From Anaeromyxobacter terrae (lineage in GTDB: Bacteria; Myxococcota; Myxococcia; Myxococcales; Anaeromyxobacteraceae), in the NCBI RefSeq assembly GCF_022690685.1, contig NZ_JALCYY010000006.1:61135-125134 (forward strand): a stretch of DNA of 64,000 nucleotides, read 5' to 3'. The translations under genes and the position numbers were made by a program. Shown here one piece after another: positions 27,573 to 36,846 of this stretch; positions within the stretch are counted from its first letter, which is position 1; the number at the start of each line of letters is the position of its first letter. Under the pieces are notes generated by a model, which was given only the letters and a program-made list of their open reading frames with translations, had not been told where the DNA came from and ran no database searches.

Positions 27573-27668
27573 CCCCACCTCCGCCCGGAGAGCCTAGCAG
27601 GCGGGGAGATCGCTGTAACCCCTGGGGGGACTCCGCCTGGAGAGCGAGCGGCCGCCCCGGGCGTTGGG

Positions 27669-27890
27669 CACCTCGCGCTCGTGCGCGGCAAGCGCCTCGA
27701 TGCGGCGCTCGAGCGGTGGTTCGGCGCGCGCGACATCGCCGACACGTGGCGACCCTTCTTCTGCACGTCGGCGAACCTCACGCGGGCGCGCCCCGAGGTC
27801 CACCGGAGTGGCCCGCTCGCGCTCGCGCGTCGAGACCTCCGGCGATTCGTCGAGGAGGCCTCCCTCGCCGCCGCGGCGGACGTCGCGTGA
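27669..27890 (+). pseudogene. Remnant of a patatin-like phospholipase
   Basis: About 74 codons resemble the middle of NTE-type patatin-like phospholipases: ALVRGKRLDAALERWFG, then DIADTWRPFFCTSANLTRA and EVHRSGPL, where intact proteins have the IEDLW-PFFCVS-NLT and hydrophobic-HR-GPL stretch. The serine hydrolase elbow (GxSxG) and oxyanion part that should precede it are missing, and after HRSGPL the sequence loses similarity and stops. No start codon context is seen. I read it as a decayed fragment between a lipoprotein and a sensor kinase. Confidence 0.6.
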
Positions 27891-27944
27891 CGGGCCCGCG
27901 GCGGGAGCAGGATCGGCGCGAGCGAGGAGCCTCGAGCCGGGTCG

Positions 27945-30368
27945 TCAACTTGCGCAGGACGGGCGCGCCGACGTCAGCCCGGAGCTCGTCGAACGCGCGC
28001 CGGTCGCGGACGGAGAGGTCTCGGCGTAGGAGCGGATGACCTGTGCGATCTCCTCCGGATCCGGCGGCTTCGCCACATGCCCGTCGAAGCCGGCCTCGGT
28101 CGCCTTCGCCACGTCCTCCGGCTGCGCGTACCCGCTCACGGCGACGATCCGGGCAGCCGTGCCGCGGCCGCGAAGCTGCCTCGCCACCTCGTAGCCATCC
28201 ATCCCGGGCAGGCCGATGTCGCAGAGGATGAGGTCGGGGGCGTACTCGCGCGCTTTCGTGATCGCGCTCGGCCCGTCGTAGGCGACCTCGGCGTCGTGCC
28301 CCAGCATCTCGACGAGCTGCGCGAGGGTCTCGGCGGCGTCCTCGTTGTCGTCCACGACGAGGACTCGCCGCCGAAAAGGTGCGGGTCGCGCAACCGCGGC
28401 GCCGTCTCGCTCCGCGACGGCGGCCGTGGTCGCAGCGCCGAGCGGGAGCCTGACGACGAAATCCGTCCCTTCCCCCGTGCCGCCGCTGACCGCAAGGACC
28501 TCGCCGCCATGCAGAGCTACCAGGCCCTTCACGAGGGCGAGCCCGAGCCCGAGCCCACCGTCGCTCCGCGCGAGCGTCTGCGTCGCCTGGGTGAAGGGCT
28601 CGAAGATCGACAGCAACATGTGCGGCTCGATGCCGGGCCCGGTGTCTTGGACGTGCACCACCGCATGGCGTCCGTCGGCGCGGACCGTGAGCGTCACGCG
28701 GCCGCCCGCGGGCGTGAACTTCGCGGCATTGCTGAGCAGATTCCCGAGCACCTGCGCGAGCCGGGTGTCGTCGCCGTTCACCACGAGGCGTTCGTCCGGC
28801 ACGTCCACCTTGAGGTCCAGCCCTCGAACCTGCATCAGCGCGCGGTGGTCCTCGGCGGTCCGACGCCCGAGGGCGGCGAGATCCACATCCGTGCGGCGCA
28901 GCTCGATCTTACCCCGCCCGATGCGCGTGACATCCAGGAGGTCGTCGACGAGCCGCGTGAGGTGAGTGAGCTGCCGGTTCACCACCTCCTTCGCTCGGCG
29001 CGCCTGTTGCCCCGCCGGCTCGGCGCGGTCGAGGATGTAGAGCGCGTTCCGGATGGGAGCTAGCGGGTTCCGCAGCTCGTGCGAGAGCATCCCGAGGAAC
29101 TCGTTCTTGCGCTGGTCGGCGTCCCGCAGCCGCAGATTCGCCTCGCGAAGCTCCAGCTCGGTACGCTTGCGGTCGGTGATCTCCTGTATGGCGACGCTGA
29201 TCCCGAGGATGCGCCCCTCGCCGTCCTTGATCGGAACCCACCGCTCGTTCCAGAACCGCGCGACGCCGGGCTGGGTGGTCGTGGTCCCGGTGAACTCGAC
29301 GTCGAGGAGCGGCTCCCCGGTCTCCAGGACCTTGCGGAGCGCAGCTTCGGCCTGCTCGCCGACGTCCGGCAGCAGCTCACGCGGGGTCTTGCCGATGTGA
29401 GCCTCCAGCGAGAGGCCGTCGACCTCGGCGGCGCGCTCGTTCAGCCGCACCCAGCGCAGGTCCCGATCGAAGACGCACAGCCCCACGGGCGCGTTTGCGT
29501 AGATGGCCTCGATCTCCGCGAGCTGCCCCCGCGCGCGCTGCTCGCTGACCCGGGCCTGTTCCTCGCTTTCGCGCATCGCCGCCTCGGCGCGCTTCCGATC
29601 CTCGATGTCCAGCGCCGCGCCGATGAGCCGAGCCACCCGCCCACCCTCGACGATCGGCGCGAGGCGGCTCAGGAACCAGCGGTAGGTACCGTCCGCGGCG
29701 CGGTAACGCAGCTCGGCGTGCTGCGGAGCGAGGCTCTTCAGCGCCCGCAGTCGGCACTCGCCCGCGGCGGCCACGTCGTCCGGGTGCAGAAACCCGAGCC
29801 ACCCCGCGCGTGCCGTCGCCTCGAGGTCGAGGCCGGAGAACGCGGTCCAGGCCGAGTTGACGTACTCGGGCCTGCCGTCCGGTTCGACCAGGCACACGAT
29901 CTGCGGCATGGCTTCGATCACGAGCCGGAGCCGTTCCTCGAATCCGGACTCGGCCCGCCCTGGGTCCGTTGCGGGCGCGTTCCCGGCGTTCGCCGCGGCC
30001 GACGGGACCGACACGCCTTGATCGTCGCCGCGCGGCGAGACCTCCCGCGCCGTGATGAGGAGCCCCGTGCCGCCGTCCAGCGGGACGGGATCGATGCTCC
30101 CCTCCCACCACGTCTCGCGCCCCTCCACGTGCCTCGCTTGCCGAGGCACCTCGACGTGGTGCCCGGCGCGGGCGTGCGCGTGCATCGCGAGCACCGTGTC
30201 TCGCGTCGCGGGGGAGAACGCGACGATGTCCGCGCCGAGGACATCGTCGTGTGGGAAGCCCGTCGAGCGCAGCCACTCGGCGTTGGCGCGAAGGATGGTG
30301 CCGTCCGCGGCGACGAGGCACCGCCCCACGGTGCGCTCATCGAACAGGAGATCCAGGAGATGGCGCAT
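27945..30368 (-). CDS. Hybrid sensor kinase: three PAS domains, HisKA, HATPase, receiver
   Basis: This 807-residue soluble kinase has PAS 1 (about 10-105), PAS/PAC 2 (about 145-265; PEYVNSAWTAFSGLD, ends GAALDIEDRKRAE), a short coiled linker, PAS 3 (about 285-400), HisKA with MLSHELRNPLAPI (His430), HATPase_c (NAAKFTPAGG, LARSDGGLGLGLALVKGL) and a C-terminal receiver (VLVVDDNED, phospho-Asp717 in CDIGLPGMDGYE). No transmembrane segment is present, so signals are likely intracellular (redox, ligand). The receiver may act as an internal phosphate sink or pass phosphate to a missing Hpt protein. No output regulator is adjacent. Confidence 0.93.
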   Translation of the reverse strand: MRHLLDLLFDERTVGRCLVAADGTILRANAEWLRSTGFPHDDVLGADIVAFSPATRDTVLAMHAHARAGHHVEVPRQARHVEGRETWWEGSIDPVPLDGGTGLLITAREVSPRGDDQGVSVPSAAANAGNAPATDPGRAESGFEERLRLVIEAMPQIVCLVEPDGRPEYVNSAWTAFSGLDLEATARAGWLGFLHPDDVAAAGECRLRALKSLAPQHAELRYRAADGTYRWFLSRLAPIVEGGRVARLIGAALDIEDRKRAEAAMRESEEQARVSEQRARGQLAEIEAIYANAPVGLCVFDRDLRWVRLNERAAEVDGLSLEAHIGKTPRELLPDVGEQAEAALRKVLETGEPLLDVEFTGTTTTQPGVARFWNERWVPIKDGEGRILGISVAIQEITDRKRTELELREANLRLRDADQRKNEFLGMLSHELRNPLAPIRNALYILDRAEPAGQQARRAKEVVNRQLTHLTRLVDDLLDVTRIGRGKIELRRTDVDLAALGRRTAEDHRALMQVRGLDLKVDVPDERLVVNGDDTRLAQVLGNLLSNAAKFTPAGGRVTLTVRADGRHAVVHVQDTGPGIEPHMLLSIFEPFTQATQTLARSDGGLGLGLALVKGLVALHGGEVLAVSGGTGEGTDFVVRLPLGAATTAAVAERDGAAVARPAPFRRRVLVVDDNEDAAETLAQLVEMLGHDAEVAYDGPSAITKAREYAPDLILCDIGLPGMDGYEVARQLRGRGTAARIVAVSGYAQPEDVAKATEAGFDGHVAKPPDPEEIAQVIRSYAETSPSATGARSTSSGLTSARPSCAS

Positions 30369-30651
30369 CCAGAAGGCTCGAGGCGGTCATGACGCGCGCG
30401 ACGTTTCGAAGACCGCGTATTCGAGTGTCGAACCCTACGGCAATTGCACCTCGGCGCGCCACCCGCGGATGCAACGTCGCTCGCCTGAGCCCGAGCGCCA
30501 ACCGGGCGTGCACCGAAAGGCACACGGACCGCCTGGCTGCCCGACGGTCGTGATTGCGATGAGCCGACGGTCGCGTCGATTGATGACGATTGCGACTCCC
30601 GCCACCCCAGCTCGCCGCGGCGCGCGCGCAGCCGGGCGGGCGAGTGGATGG

Positions 30652-30843
30652 CTAGACGGCTGGTCCTTGCGGTCGCGCGAACCTGCGCCTCATGAAGCCG
30701 ACCGCGAACAGGACCAGCGCGACGACCAGGAGGAGGTGGATGGCCGCGGCCGCGACGTGGAACGCCACCACCGCGATGAACCACGCGGCGAGGAGCACCA
30801 GCGCGAAGAGGAAGAGGACCAGCACCGCTCGAACGGTCGGCAC
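30652..30843 (-). CDS. Small two-helix membrane protein (lmo0937-like)
   Basis: This protein has about 63 residues. Two closely spaced hydrophobic helices (VLVLFLFALVLLAAWFIAVV and IHLLLVVALVLFAVGFM) are separated by FHVAAAA and followed by a basic tail RRRFARP. This matches the small 'lmo0937' membrane family, often stress-associated, function unknown. The start is uncertain: GTG 30841-30843 is taken because it immediately precedes the first helix; an open frame extends much further upstream but is Arg-rich and unlike protein. It is divergent from the radical SAM gene. Confidence 0.55.
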   Translation of the reverse strand: MPTVRAVLVLFLFALVLLAAWFIAVVAFHVAAAAIHLLLVVALVLFAVGFMRRRFARPQGPAV

Positions 30844-31012
30844 TGGGCGCCAGACCTGCAACCGACGGATCACGCTCGGCTGAGCGCACGCAGCCCACCC
30901 ATGGCGCCGAGATCGGGGGACCGCGCGGCGCTCCGTGGCCCGCCGACGATGGTCGGGGCAGCCATGGCGTGACCGTGACGGATCGGTGACATACAGTGAA
31001 TAGCTCGCGGTC

Positions 31013-32671
31013 ATGCGCGCCCTCCTCGTGCAGTCGCGGTCACCGACGACCTACTGGAGCTTCGAGCACGCGCTCCCGTTCGTCGAGAAGGCGGCGACGT
31101 ACCCGCCGCTCGGGATCGCGACGCTGGCCGCGCTCCTGCCGACCCATTGGGAGCTGCGCCTCCGCGACCTCCACGTCGCGCCGCTCGACGACGCCGACCT
31201 CGCGTGGGCCGACGTGGTCCTCGTCTCGGGAATGCTCATCCAGCTGGAGTCGATGCGCGCCGTGCTGCGGCGCGCTCGAGCGATGGGCCGGCGCACGGTC
31301 GTGGGCGGCCCCGCCGCGAGCAGCGCGCCCGAGCTCTTCGAGCAGGCGGACCACGTGTTCCGCGGCGAGGCCGAGGGCCGACTCGACCTGCTCGTGCGCG
31401 TCCTCGAGGCGCCCGCGACCGATTCGCCCCGCCTTCTGTCCCCGCAAGGCGACGACCGCCCCGATCTGCGCCTCGCTCGGGTGCCCCGCTTCGATCTGCT
31501 CGAGCTCTCGCGCTACGGGAGCCACGCGCTCCAGTACTCGCGCGGCTGCCCTTTCAAGTGCGAGTTCTGCGACATCATCGAGATCTTCGGGCGCGTGCCG
31601 AGGGTGAAGTCGACGGAACAGGTCCTGGCCGAGCTCGACGCGCTACGCGCGCTGGGAGCCCGCGGCACCCTGTTCTTCGTGGACGACAACTTCGTGGGCA
31701 ACCGGCGCGCGGTCGCGAGCCTGCTCCCGGCGCTGCGCGCGTGGCAGGAGCGGAACGGGTTCCCCTTCGCCTTCTGCACGGAGGCGAGCATCGATCTCGC
31801 GACGCATCCCGAGCTGGTGACCGCCATGGTCGGCGCGGGGTTCGGGCAGGTCTTCGTCGGGCTCGAGACCCCCTCGACCACCGCGCTCGCCGAGGCGGGA
31901 AAGACGCAGAACCTGCGGGTGCCCCAGGAGCAGGCCGTCGAGGCGCTGACCCGCGCCGGGCTCGAGGTGTACGCGGGGTTCATCGTCGGCTTCGACAGCG
32001 ATGGCCCGGACATCTTCGACCGGCAGCTCGCATTCATCTCGGGCCTTCCCATCGCACGCGCCATGGTGAACCTGCTGACCGCGCTCCCGGGGACGCAGCT
32101 GTGGCGGCGGCTCGAGCAGGAGGGGCGCCTGCGCGGCGCACCGTCCGGCGACTCGTTCGAGCGTCCCAACTTCGAGCCCGCGCTGGACGAGCGGACGTTG
32201 CTCGCGGGGTACCGCCGCCTGCTCGCCGCGCTGTATGCACCGGAGGCATACTTCCGGCGTTGCGCCCTCCAGCTCGAGCAGGCGCCGCCGCGGCGCGGCG
32301 CCGTCGCGCACAGCGTCGGCAACGGATCCGTCGGGACGCTGGGTCGAGCGCTGTGGCGCCTCGGCATCCGCGGCCCCCGCCGGCGGCTTTTCTGGCGGCT
32401 CGTCGCACGCGCCCTGCGGCGCGGCACCGCCGCGCTGCCGCGGGCGGTGATGTTCGCGATCGTCGGCGAGAGCCTCATCCGCTACACGGAAGAGGTCGTG
32501 CTTCCGCGCATCGACGCCTCCCTGTCGGAGCTCGACGATGGGGGCGACGCCGCCAGCGAGCACGCTCGCATCGGCGACAGGGCGCCCGCCCGTGCGCGGG
32601 GTGCTGCCGCTTCGGGACGACGCACGCCTGGCGCTCGACTCATCACCGAGGAGGAGACGACGGTGAGGTGA
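31013..32671 (+). CDS. B12-binding radical SAM protein (DUF4070 type)
   Basis: This 552-residue protein has an N-terminal B12-binding-like Rossmann domain (about 1-130), then a radical SAM core with CPFKCEFC (Cys179, Cys183, Cys186) binding the 4Fe-4S cluster, and a DUF4070 region. The order FVDDNFVGN, FCTEASIDLA, FVGLETPS and FIVGFDSD is the recognisable backbone of this subfamily. Members are predicted methyltransferase-type or C-C bond-forming enzymes; the substrate is unknown. The last ~60 residues are low-complexity. Start ATG 31013-31015 lies beside the divergent small-membrane-protein gene. It ends 4 bp before the BrkB-family gene, so the two are probably cotranscribed. Confidence 0.9.
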   Translation: MRALLVQSRSPTTYWSFEHALPFVEKAATYPPLGIATLAALLPTHWELRLRDLHVAPLDDADLAWADVVLVSGMLIQLESMRAVLRRARAMGRRTVVGGPAASSAPELFEQADHVFRGEAEGRLDLLVRVLEAPATDSPRLLSPQGDDRPDLRLARVPRFDLLELSRYGSHALQYSRGCPFKCEFCDIIEIFGRVPRVKSTEQVLAELDALRALGARGTLFFVDDNFVGNRRAVASLLPALRAWQERNGFPFAFCTEASIDLATHPELVTAMVGAGFGQVFVGLETPSTTALAEAGKTQNLRVPQEQAVEALTRAGLEVYAGFIVGFDSDGPDIFDRQLAFISGLPIARAMVNLLTALPGTQLWRRLEQEGRLRGAPSGDSFERPNFEPALDERTLLAGYRRLLAALYAPEAYFRRCALQLEQAPPRRGAVAHSVGNGSVGTLGRALWRLGIRGPRRRLFWRLVARALRRGTAALPRAVMFAIVGESLIRYTEEVVLPRIDASLSELDDGGDAASEHARIGDRAPARARGAAASGRRTPGARLITEEETTVR

Positions 32672-32675
32672 GGCC

Positions 32676-33581
32676 ATGGACCCGGTTCGCGACGCATGGC
32701 GATGGACCACTCAGCTGCTGCTCTTCGCCGGCCGAACCCTGCGCGCGTTCTCGCGAAACCGTGGAATCCTGCTCGCCGGCGGCGTGGGCTACAACGCGCT
32801 GCTCTCGCTCGTGCCCTTCCTGACGCTGGTGGTGGCCGCGCTCTCGCTCTTCTTCGACGAGGCTCGCATCCTCGACATCTTGCGCCCGGAGCTCACGGCG
32901 CTCGTTCCCCAGCACGCGGACGCCGTACTGCAGGCTGCGCAGGCGTTCCTCCACACCGAGGCGTCGACCCGCGCTCTCAGCGTGCTGGCCATGCTGTTCT
33001 TCAGCTCGATCGCGTTTCGCATGCTGGAGCAGGCAGTTGCCGCGATCTTCCACACGTCCAGCCCGACCGCGCACCGGAGCTTCTGGGTCTCGGCCCTGCT
33101 TCCCTACCTGTTCATGCTGGTGCTGATGGTCGCTCTCCTGTGTGTCACCCTGCTCACGGCCGGCCTCGACGCCCTCGACGAGCACCAGCTGCGGATGTTC
33201 GGGCTGCAGCGCCCGCTCGCGTCCGGGATCAAGCTGCTCTTGCGGCTATCGGGTTTCCTGGGGCTGGTCGTCCTGTTCGGCGGCATCTACCGCGTCCTGC
33301 CGGTGGTCAGGATCTCCGCCCGACGCGCATTCATCGGCGGGCTCGCCGCGGCGGTGCTCTGGCGGCTCACCGCGCTGTTCGTGGTCTACTTCTTCGCCAA
33401 CATCTCGATGGTGAACGTGCTCTACGGCTCGCTCGCCAGCGTCGTCGTCGTGCTGCTCTCGCTCGAGATCGTGTTCGTCATCCTGCTCCTCGGCGCGCAG
33501 GTCATCGCCGAGCTCGAGGCCAGCTCCGCCGCGGGAGTGCGCTGGTACGAGAAGGCGCGCGAGGTGACGCGCCAAGCCTAG
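32676..33581 (+). CDS. YihY/BrkB-family inner-membrane protein
   Basis: This 301-residue polytopic protein has about six hydrophobic segments. It begins with the conserved FSRNRGILLAGGVGYNALLSLVPFLTLVV pattern (the GxxYxxLLSLxP core) and ends with a region containing VYFFANISMVNVLYGSLASVVVVLL (the Y-GS-A family signature) and a final helix. Members include YihY and BrkB; a transport or membrane-assembly role is suggested but unproven, and the older 'ribonuclease BN' name is a misassignment. ATG at 32676 lies directly behind the radical SAM gene. Confidence 0.88.
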   Translation: MDPVRDAWRWTTQLLLFAGRTLRAFSRNRGILLAGGVGYNALLSLVPFLTLVVAALSLFFDEARILDILRPELTALVPQHADAVLQAAQAFLHTEASTRALSVLAMLFFSSIAFRMLEQAVAAIFHTSSPTAHRSFWVSALLPYLFMLVLMVALLCVTLLTAGLDALDEHQLRMFGLQRPLASGIKLLLRLSGFLGLVVLFGGIYRVLPVVRISARRAFIGGLAAAVLWRLTALFVVYFFANISMVNVLYGSLASVVVVLLSLEIVFVILLLGAQVIAELEASSAAGVRWYEKAREVTRQA

Positions 33582-33654
33582 GGCGGGCCCGCCGCTGAAG
33601 ACGGCTCCCCCCCCCCCGTGTGGCCCGTGTCAGCCCCATCCGGTAGAACACGCC

Positions 33655-34212
33655 ATGGCGACAGACCCGACGAACTCCTCCCCCGGCGAGGAGCGCGGCG
33701 CGGTGCTCTCCGAGGATGGCCCGTACAAGGACGAGATCGTCATCTCGTGGCCGGAGCTGCATCGCGACACGCGCTACCTGTCGCGCGTCCTGCACGAGCT
33801 CGGCGACTGGAAGGGCATCATCGCGATCACGCGCGGCGGCCTCGTGCCGGCGGCGCTCGTCGCCCGCGAGCTCGAGATCCGGCTCATCGACACGGTCTGC
33901 ATCGTCAGCTACGGCGGGGGCGAGTCCGGCGGCGCGGAGCAGAAGCAGGGCGAGCTGCGCTGGCTGAAGACGGTCCCCGGAGACGGCGACGGCTGGCTCC
34001 TCATCGACGACCTCGTCGACACCGGACGGACCGCGCAGGCGGTCCGGGAGAAGCTCCCGAAGGCGCACTTCGCGACGCTCTACGCGAAGCCGCTCGGGCG
34101 CCCCGTCGTCGACACGTTCGTGAAGGAGTTCCGACAGGAGAAGTGGATCTACTTCCCGTGGGACATCGACTACAGGTTCGTCTCGCCGATCCGGCAGCGG
34201 CGGACGGAGTGA
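33655..34212 (+). CDS. gpt: Xanthine/guanine phosphoribosyltransferase
   Basis: This 185-residue enzyme of the PRT family joins PRPP with xanthine or guanine to give XMP/GMP. The PRPP loop is WLLIDDLVDTGRTAQ (about 113-127), with the TRGG motif in IAITRGGLVPAALVARELEIR. The tail WIYFPWDIDY is typical of E. coli-type Gpt. It is 30 residues longer than the E. coli enzyme, mostly at the N-terminus. Upstream is an 11-C homopolymer (33607-33617) and a palindrome GGCGGGCCCGCC after the previous gene. It leads an operon with an ABC importer 10 bp downstream, so salvage follows uptake. Confidence 0.93.
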   Translation: MATDPTNSSPGEERGAVLSEDGPYKDEIVISWPELHRDTRYLSRVLHELGDWKGIIAITRGGLVPAALVARELEIRLIDTVCIVSYGGGESGGAEQKQGELRWLKTVPGDGDGWLLIDDLVDTGRTAQAVREKLPKAHFATLYAKPLGRPVVDTFVKEFRQEKWIYFPWDIDYRFVSPIRQRRTE

Positions 34213-34222
34213 GGGGCCCGAA

Positions 34223-35761
34223 GTGAGCGCACCGCGCCTCGAGCTCCGCCACATCACGAAGCGCTACGGGGACGTCGTCGCGAACGACGACGTCGGGCTC
34301 GCGGTCGCGCCCGGAGAGATCCACGCGATCCTCGGCGAGAACGGCGCGGGCAAGTCGACGCTGATGAAGGTCGTCTACGGCGCCGTCGCGCCGGACGCCG
34401 GCGAGCTCCTCTGGGACGGCGCGCCGGCCGCGATCCAGAGCCCGCACGACGCGCGCGCGCTCGGCATCGCGATGGTGTTCCAGCACTTCTCGCTGTTCGA
34501 CTCGCTCACGGTCGCGGAGAACGTCTGGCTCGGCCTGTCCCGCACGGTGAGCCTGCGGGAGGTGGTCGAGGGGATCCGCGGCAAGGCGGCCGAGTACGGC
34601 CTCGACCTCGATCCCGACCGGCCGGTGCACGTGCTGTCCGTCGGCGAGCGCCAGCGCGTCGAGATCGTCCGGGCGCTCCTCGCGAACCCGCGGCTCCTGA
34701 TCCTCGACGAGCCGACGGCGGTGCTCACGCCGCAGGCCGCCGAGAAGCTGTTCGAGACCCTGCGCAAGCTCGCCGCGACGGGGTGCTCGATCCTCTACAT
34801 CAGCCACAAGCTCCACGAGATCCTCGCGCTGTGCCACCAGTGCACCGTGCTGCGCGGCGGCCGCGTCGTGGCGAGCTGCGATCCCACGCGGGAGAGCACC
34901 GCGAGCCTCTCGCGCATGATGATCGGCGCCGAGCCGCCGCGGCTCGAGCGGCGCCCCGCGAACGTCGGCCCCCTCGCGCTCTCGGCGCGGGGGCTCGCCC
35001 TCCCCGGCCACGACCGGTTCGGCGTCGCGCTCGAGGACGTCTCGCTCGACGTCCACGCGGGCGAGATCGTCGGGATCGCCGGGGTGTCCGGGAACGGGCA
35101 GCAGGAGCTGCTCGCCGCGCTCTCCGGCGAGGATCCGCGCGCCGACGCCGGCGCGATCCAGCTCTTCGGGCAGCCCATCGGGCGGATGGGCGCGGCCGCT
35201 CGCCGGAAGCGCGGCCTGCACTTCGTCCCCGAGGAGCGGCTCGGCCGCGGCGCGGTGCCGTCGCTCTCGCTCGCGAACAACATGCTGCTGACGCGCCACG
35301 AGGCGCTGCGCGCGTTCGGCTGGATCGATCGCGCCGCGCTCCGCCACCAGGCGTCCGGCGTGCTCCGGCGGTACTGGGTGAAGGCCTCGGGGCCGGCCGC
35401 GGCGGCGCGGAGCCTCTCGGGCGGCAACCTCCAGAAGTACATCGTCGGACGCGAGCTCGACGCCGTCCCGAAGGTGCTCGTCGTGGCGCAGCCGACCTGG
35501 GGAGTGGACGTCGGCGCGGCGGCGCAGATCCGCGCCGAGCTCGTCGCCCTCCGCGACGCGGGGTGCGCCGTGCTCGTCGTCTCCGAGGAGCTCGAGGAGC
35601 TCTTCGCGCTCGCCGACCGGCTCCACGTCATCGCGAAGGGCCGCCTCTCTCCGTCGATCGGGTCGGCCGAGGCGAGCGTCGAGCAGATCGGGGAGTGGAT
35701 GAGCGGGCTGTGGACCGGCGGCCCCGGACAGGCGGCCGCGCTCGCCGGAGGAGCCCGATGA
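34223..35761 (+). CDS. Nucleoside/purine ABC transporter ATPase (two-cassette)
   Basis: This 512-residue protein has two fused ABC cassettes of the RbsA/YufO type. The first carries Walker A GENGAGKSTLMKVVYG, Q-loop, SVGERQRVEIVRALL and LLILDEPTAVLTP. The second has GVSGNGQQEL in place of a good Walker A and LSGGNLQKYIVGREL as signature, i.e. the degenerate cassette usual for this family. GTG start at 34223, 10 bp after gpt; the stop overlaps the next gene. Neighbours (two permeases, BMP lipoprotein, gpt) point to purine nucleoside or nucleobase import. Confidence 0.93.
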   Translation: MSAPRLELRHITKRYGDVVANDDVGLAVAPGEIHAILGENGAGKSTLMKVVYGAVAPDAGELLWDGAPAAIQSPHDARALGIAMVFQHFSLFDSLTVAENVWLGLSRTVSLREVVEGIRGKAAEYGLDLDPDRPVHVLSVGERQRVEIVRALLANPRLLILDEPTAVLTPQAAEKLFETLRKLAATGCSILYISHKLHEILALCHQCTVLRGGRVVASCDPTRESTASLSRMMIGAEPPRLERRPANVGPLALSARGLALPGHDRFGVALEDVSLDVHAGEIVGIAGVSGNGQQELLAALSGEDPRADAGAIQLFGQPIGRMGAAARRKRGLHFVPEERLGRGAVPSLSLANNMLLTRHEALRAFGWIDRAALRHQASGVLRRYWVKASGPAAAARSLSGGNLQKYIVGRELDAVPKVLVVAQPTWGVDVGAAAQIRAELVALRDAGCAVLVVSEELEELFALADRLHVIAKGRLSPSIGSAEASVEQIGEWMSGLWTGGPGQAAALAGGAR

Positions 35762-36846
35762 TCCGCCTCGACGTCCGCCAGGTCCCTTCGCTCAGGATGA
35801 GCGTCCTGTCCCCGATCATCGCGCTCGCCGTGACCGTCGCCGCGGGCGGCGTGCTCTTCCTCGCGCTCGGCAAGGACCCCGTGCGCGTGCTCTCGATGTT
35901 CCTCGTCGAGCCGTTCAACGGCGTTCGCGCGCTCACCGAGCTCGGCCTCAAGTGCACGCCGCTCATCCTGTGCGCGCTCGGCCTCGGGCTCTGCTTCCGG
36001 TCGAACGTGTGGAACATCGGCGCCGAGGGGCAGTTCCTGATGGGCGCGATCGCGGGCGGCGGGCTCGCGCTGTGGGTCACGAACGCCTCGGCCGCGCTCT
36101 CGCCGTGGGTCTTCTTCCCGCTCGTCGTGGTGGCGGGGGCCGCGGGCGGCGCGGCGTGGGCCGCGATCGTGGCGCTCCTGCGGGACCGCTTCAACGCGAA
36201 CGAGATCCTCGTCAGCCTGATGCTCGTCTACGTCGCGGACCTCTTCCTCTCGTGGCTCGTGTTCGGGCCGTGGAAGGACCCTCTCGGCTTCAACTTTCCG
36301 CAGACCGTGCAGTTCGCGGCGGCGACCGAGATCCCGCGGTTCGTGCGCGGCATGCGGCTGCACTGGGGGTTCGCGTTCGCGCTCGTCGCGGCGGTCCTCA
36401 TGTGGCTGTTCATGTTCCGGACGCACCGCGGCATCCAGCTCCAGATCGGCGGCCCGGCGCCGGCGGCGGCGCGGTACGCCGGGTTCTCGTCGCGCGCCGC
36501 GATCTGGACGACGCTCCTCATCTCGGGCGCGCTCGCCGGGATCGCCGGCGCCTTCGAGGTCACCGGCCCGATGGGACAGCTCACGCCTCACGTCGCGAGC
36601 GGCTACGGGTTCACCGCGATCATCGTCGCGTTCGTGGGCCGGCTCCATCCGCTCGGGGCGGTCCTCGGCAGCGTCGTGCTCTCCGCCTTCGTGATCGGCG
36701 GCCAGCTCGCGCAGTCGCGCGTCGGCCTGCCCGCGTCGGTGAGCGGCGTGTTCCAGGGCATGCTGCTCCTCGCCCTGCTCGGCTGCGACACGCTCATCCA
36801 CCACCGCCCGCGGCTCGCCCGGTGGACCTGGAGGGCCGCGCCGTGA
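35758..36846 (+). CDS. Nucleoside ABC transporter permease 1 (YufP-like)
   Basis: This 362-residue BPD_transp_2 permease has about nine membrane helices. The segments FRSNVWNIGAEGQFLMGAI, RFNANEILVSLMLVYVADLF and GYGFTAIIVAFVGRLHPLGAVLGS are those of purine/nucleoside permeases (YufP/NupB type). ATG 35758-35760 overlaps the ATPase stop (ATGA) and the stop overlaps the next gene (GTGA), so the core of the transporter is translationally coupled. Confidence 0.92.
   Translation: MIRLDVRQVPSLRMSVLSPIIALAVTVAAGGVLFLALGKDPVRVLSMFLVEPFNGVRALTELGLKCTPLILCALGLGLCFRSNVWNIGAEGQFLMGAIAGGGLALWVTNASAALSPWVFFPLVVVAGAAGGAAWAAIVALLRDRFNANEILVSLMLVYVADLFLSWLVFGPWKDPLGFNFPQTVQFAAATEIPRFVRGMRLHWGFAFALVAAVLMWLFMFRTHRGIQLQIGGPAPAAARYAGFSSRAAIWTTLLISGALAGIAGAFEVTGPMGQLTPHVASGYGFTAIIVAFVGRLHPLGAVLGSVVLSAFVIGGQLAQSRVGLPASVSGVFQGMLLLALLGCDTLIHHRPRLARWTWRAAP

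Noticed and set aside
30400-30460. GTCGAACCC-containing stretch as a tRNA T-arm
   Set aside because: No matching stem, acceptor arm or anticodon arm can be formed.
33607-33617. 11-C tract upstream of gpt as a phase-variable switch
   Set aside because: It lies about 38 bp before the start codon, not in a coding frame, and in GC-rich DNA such runs are also sequencing-error prone.
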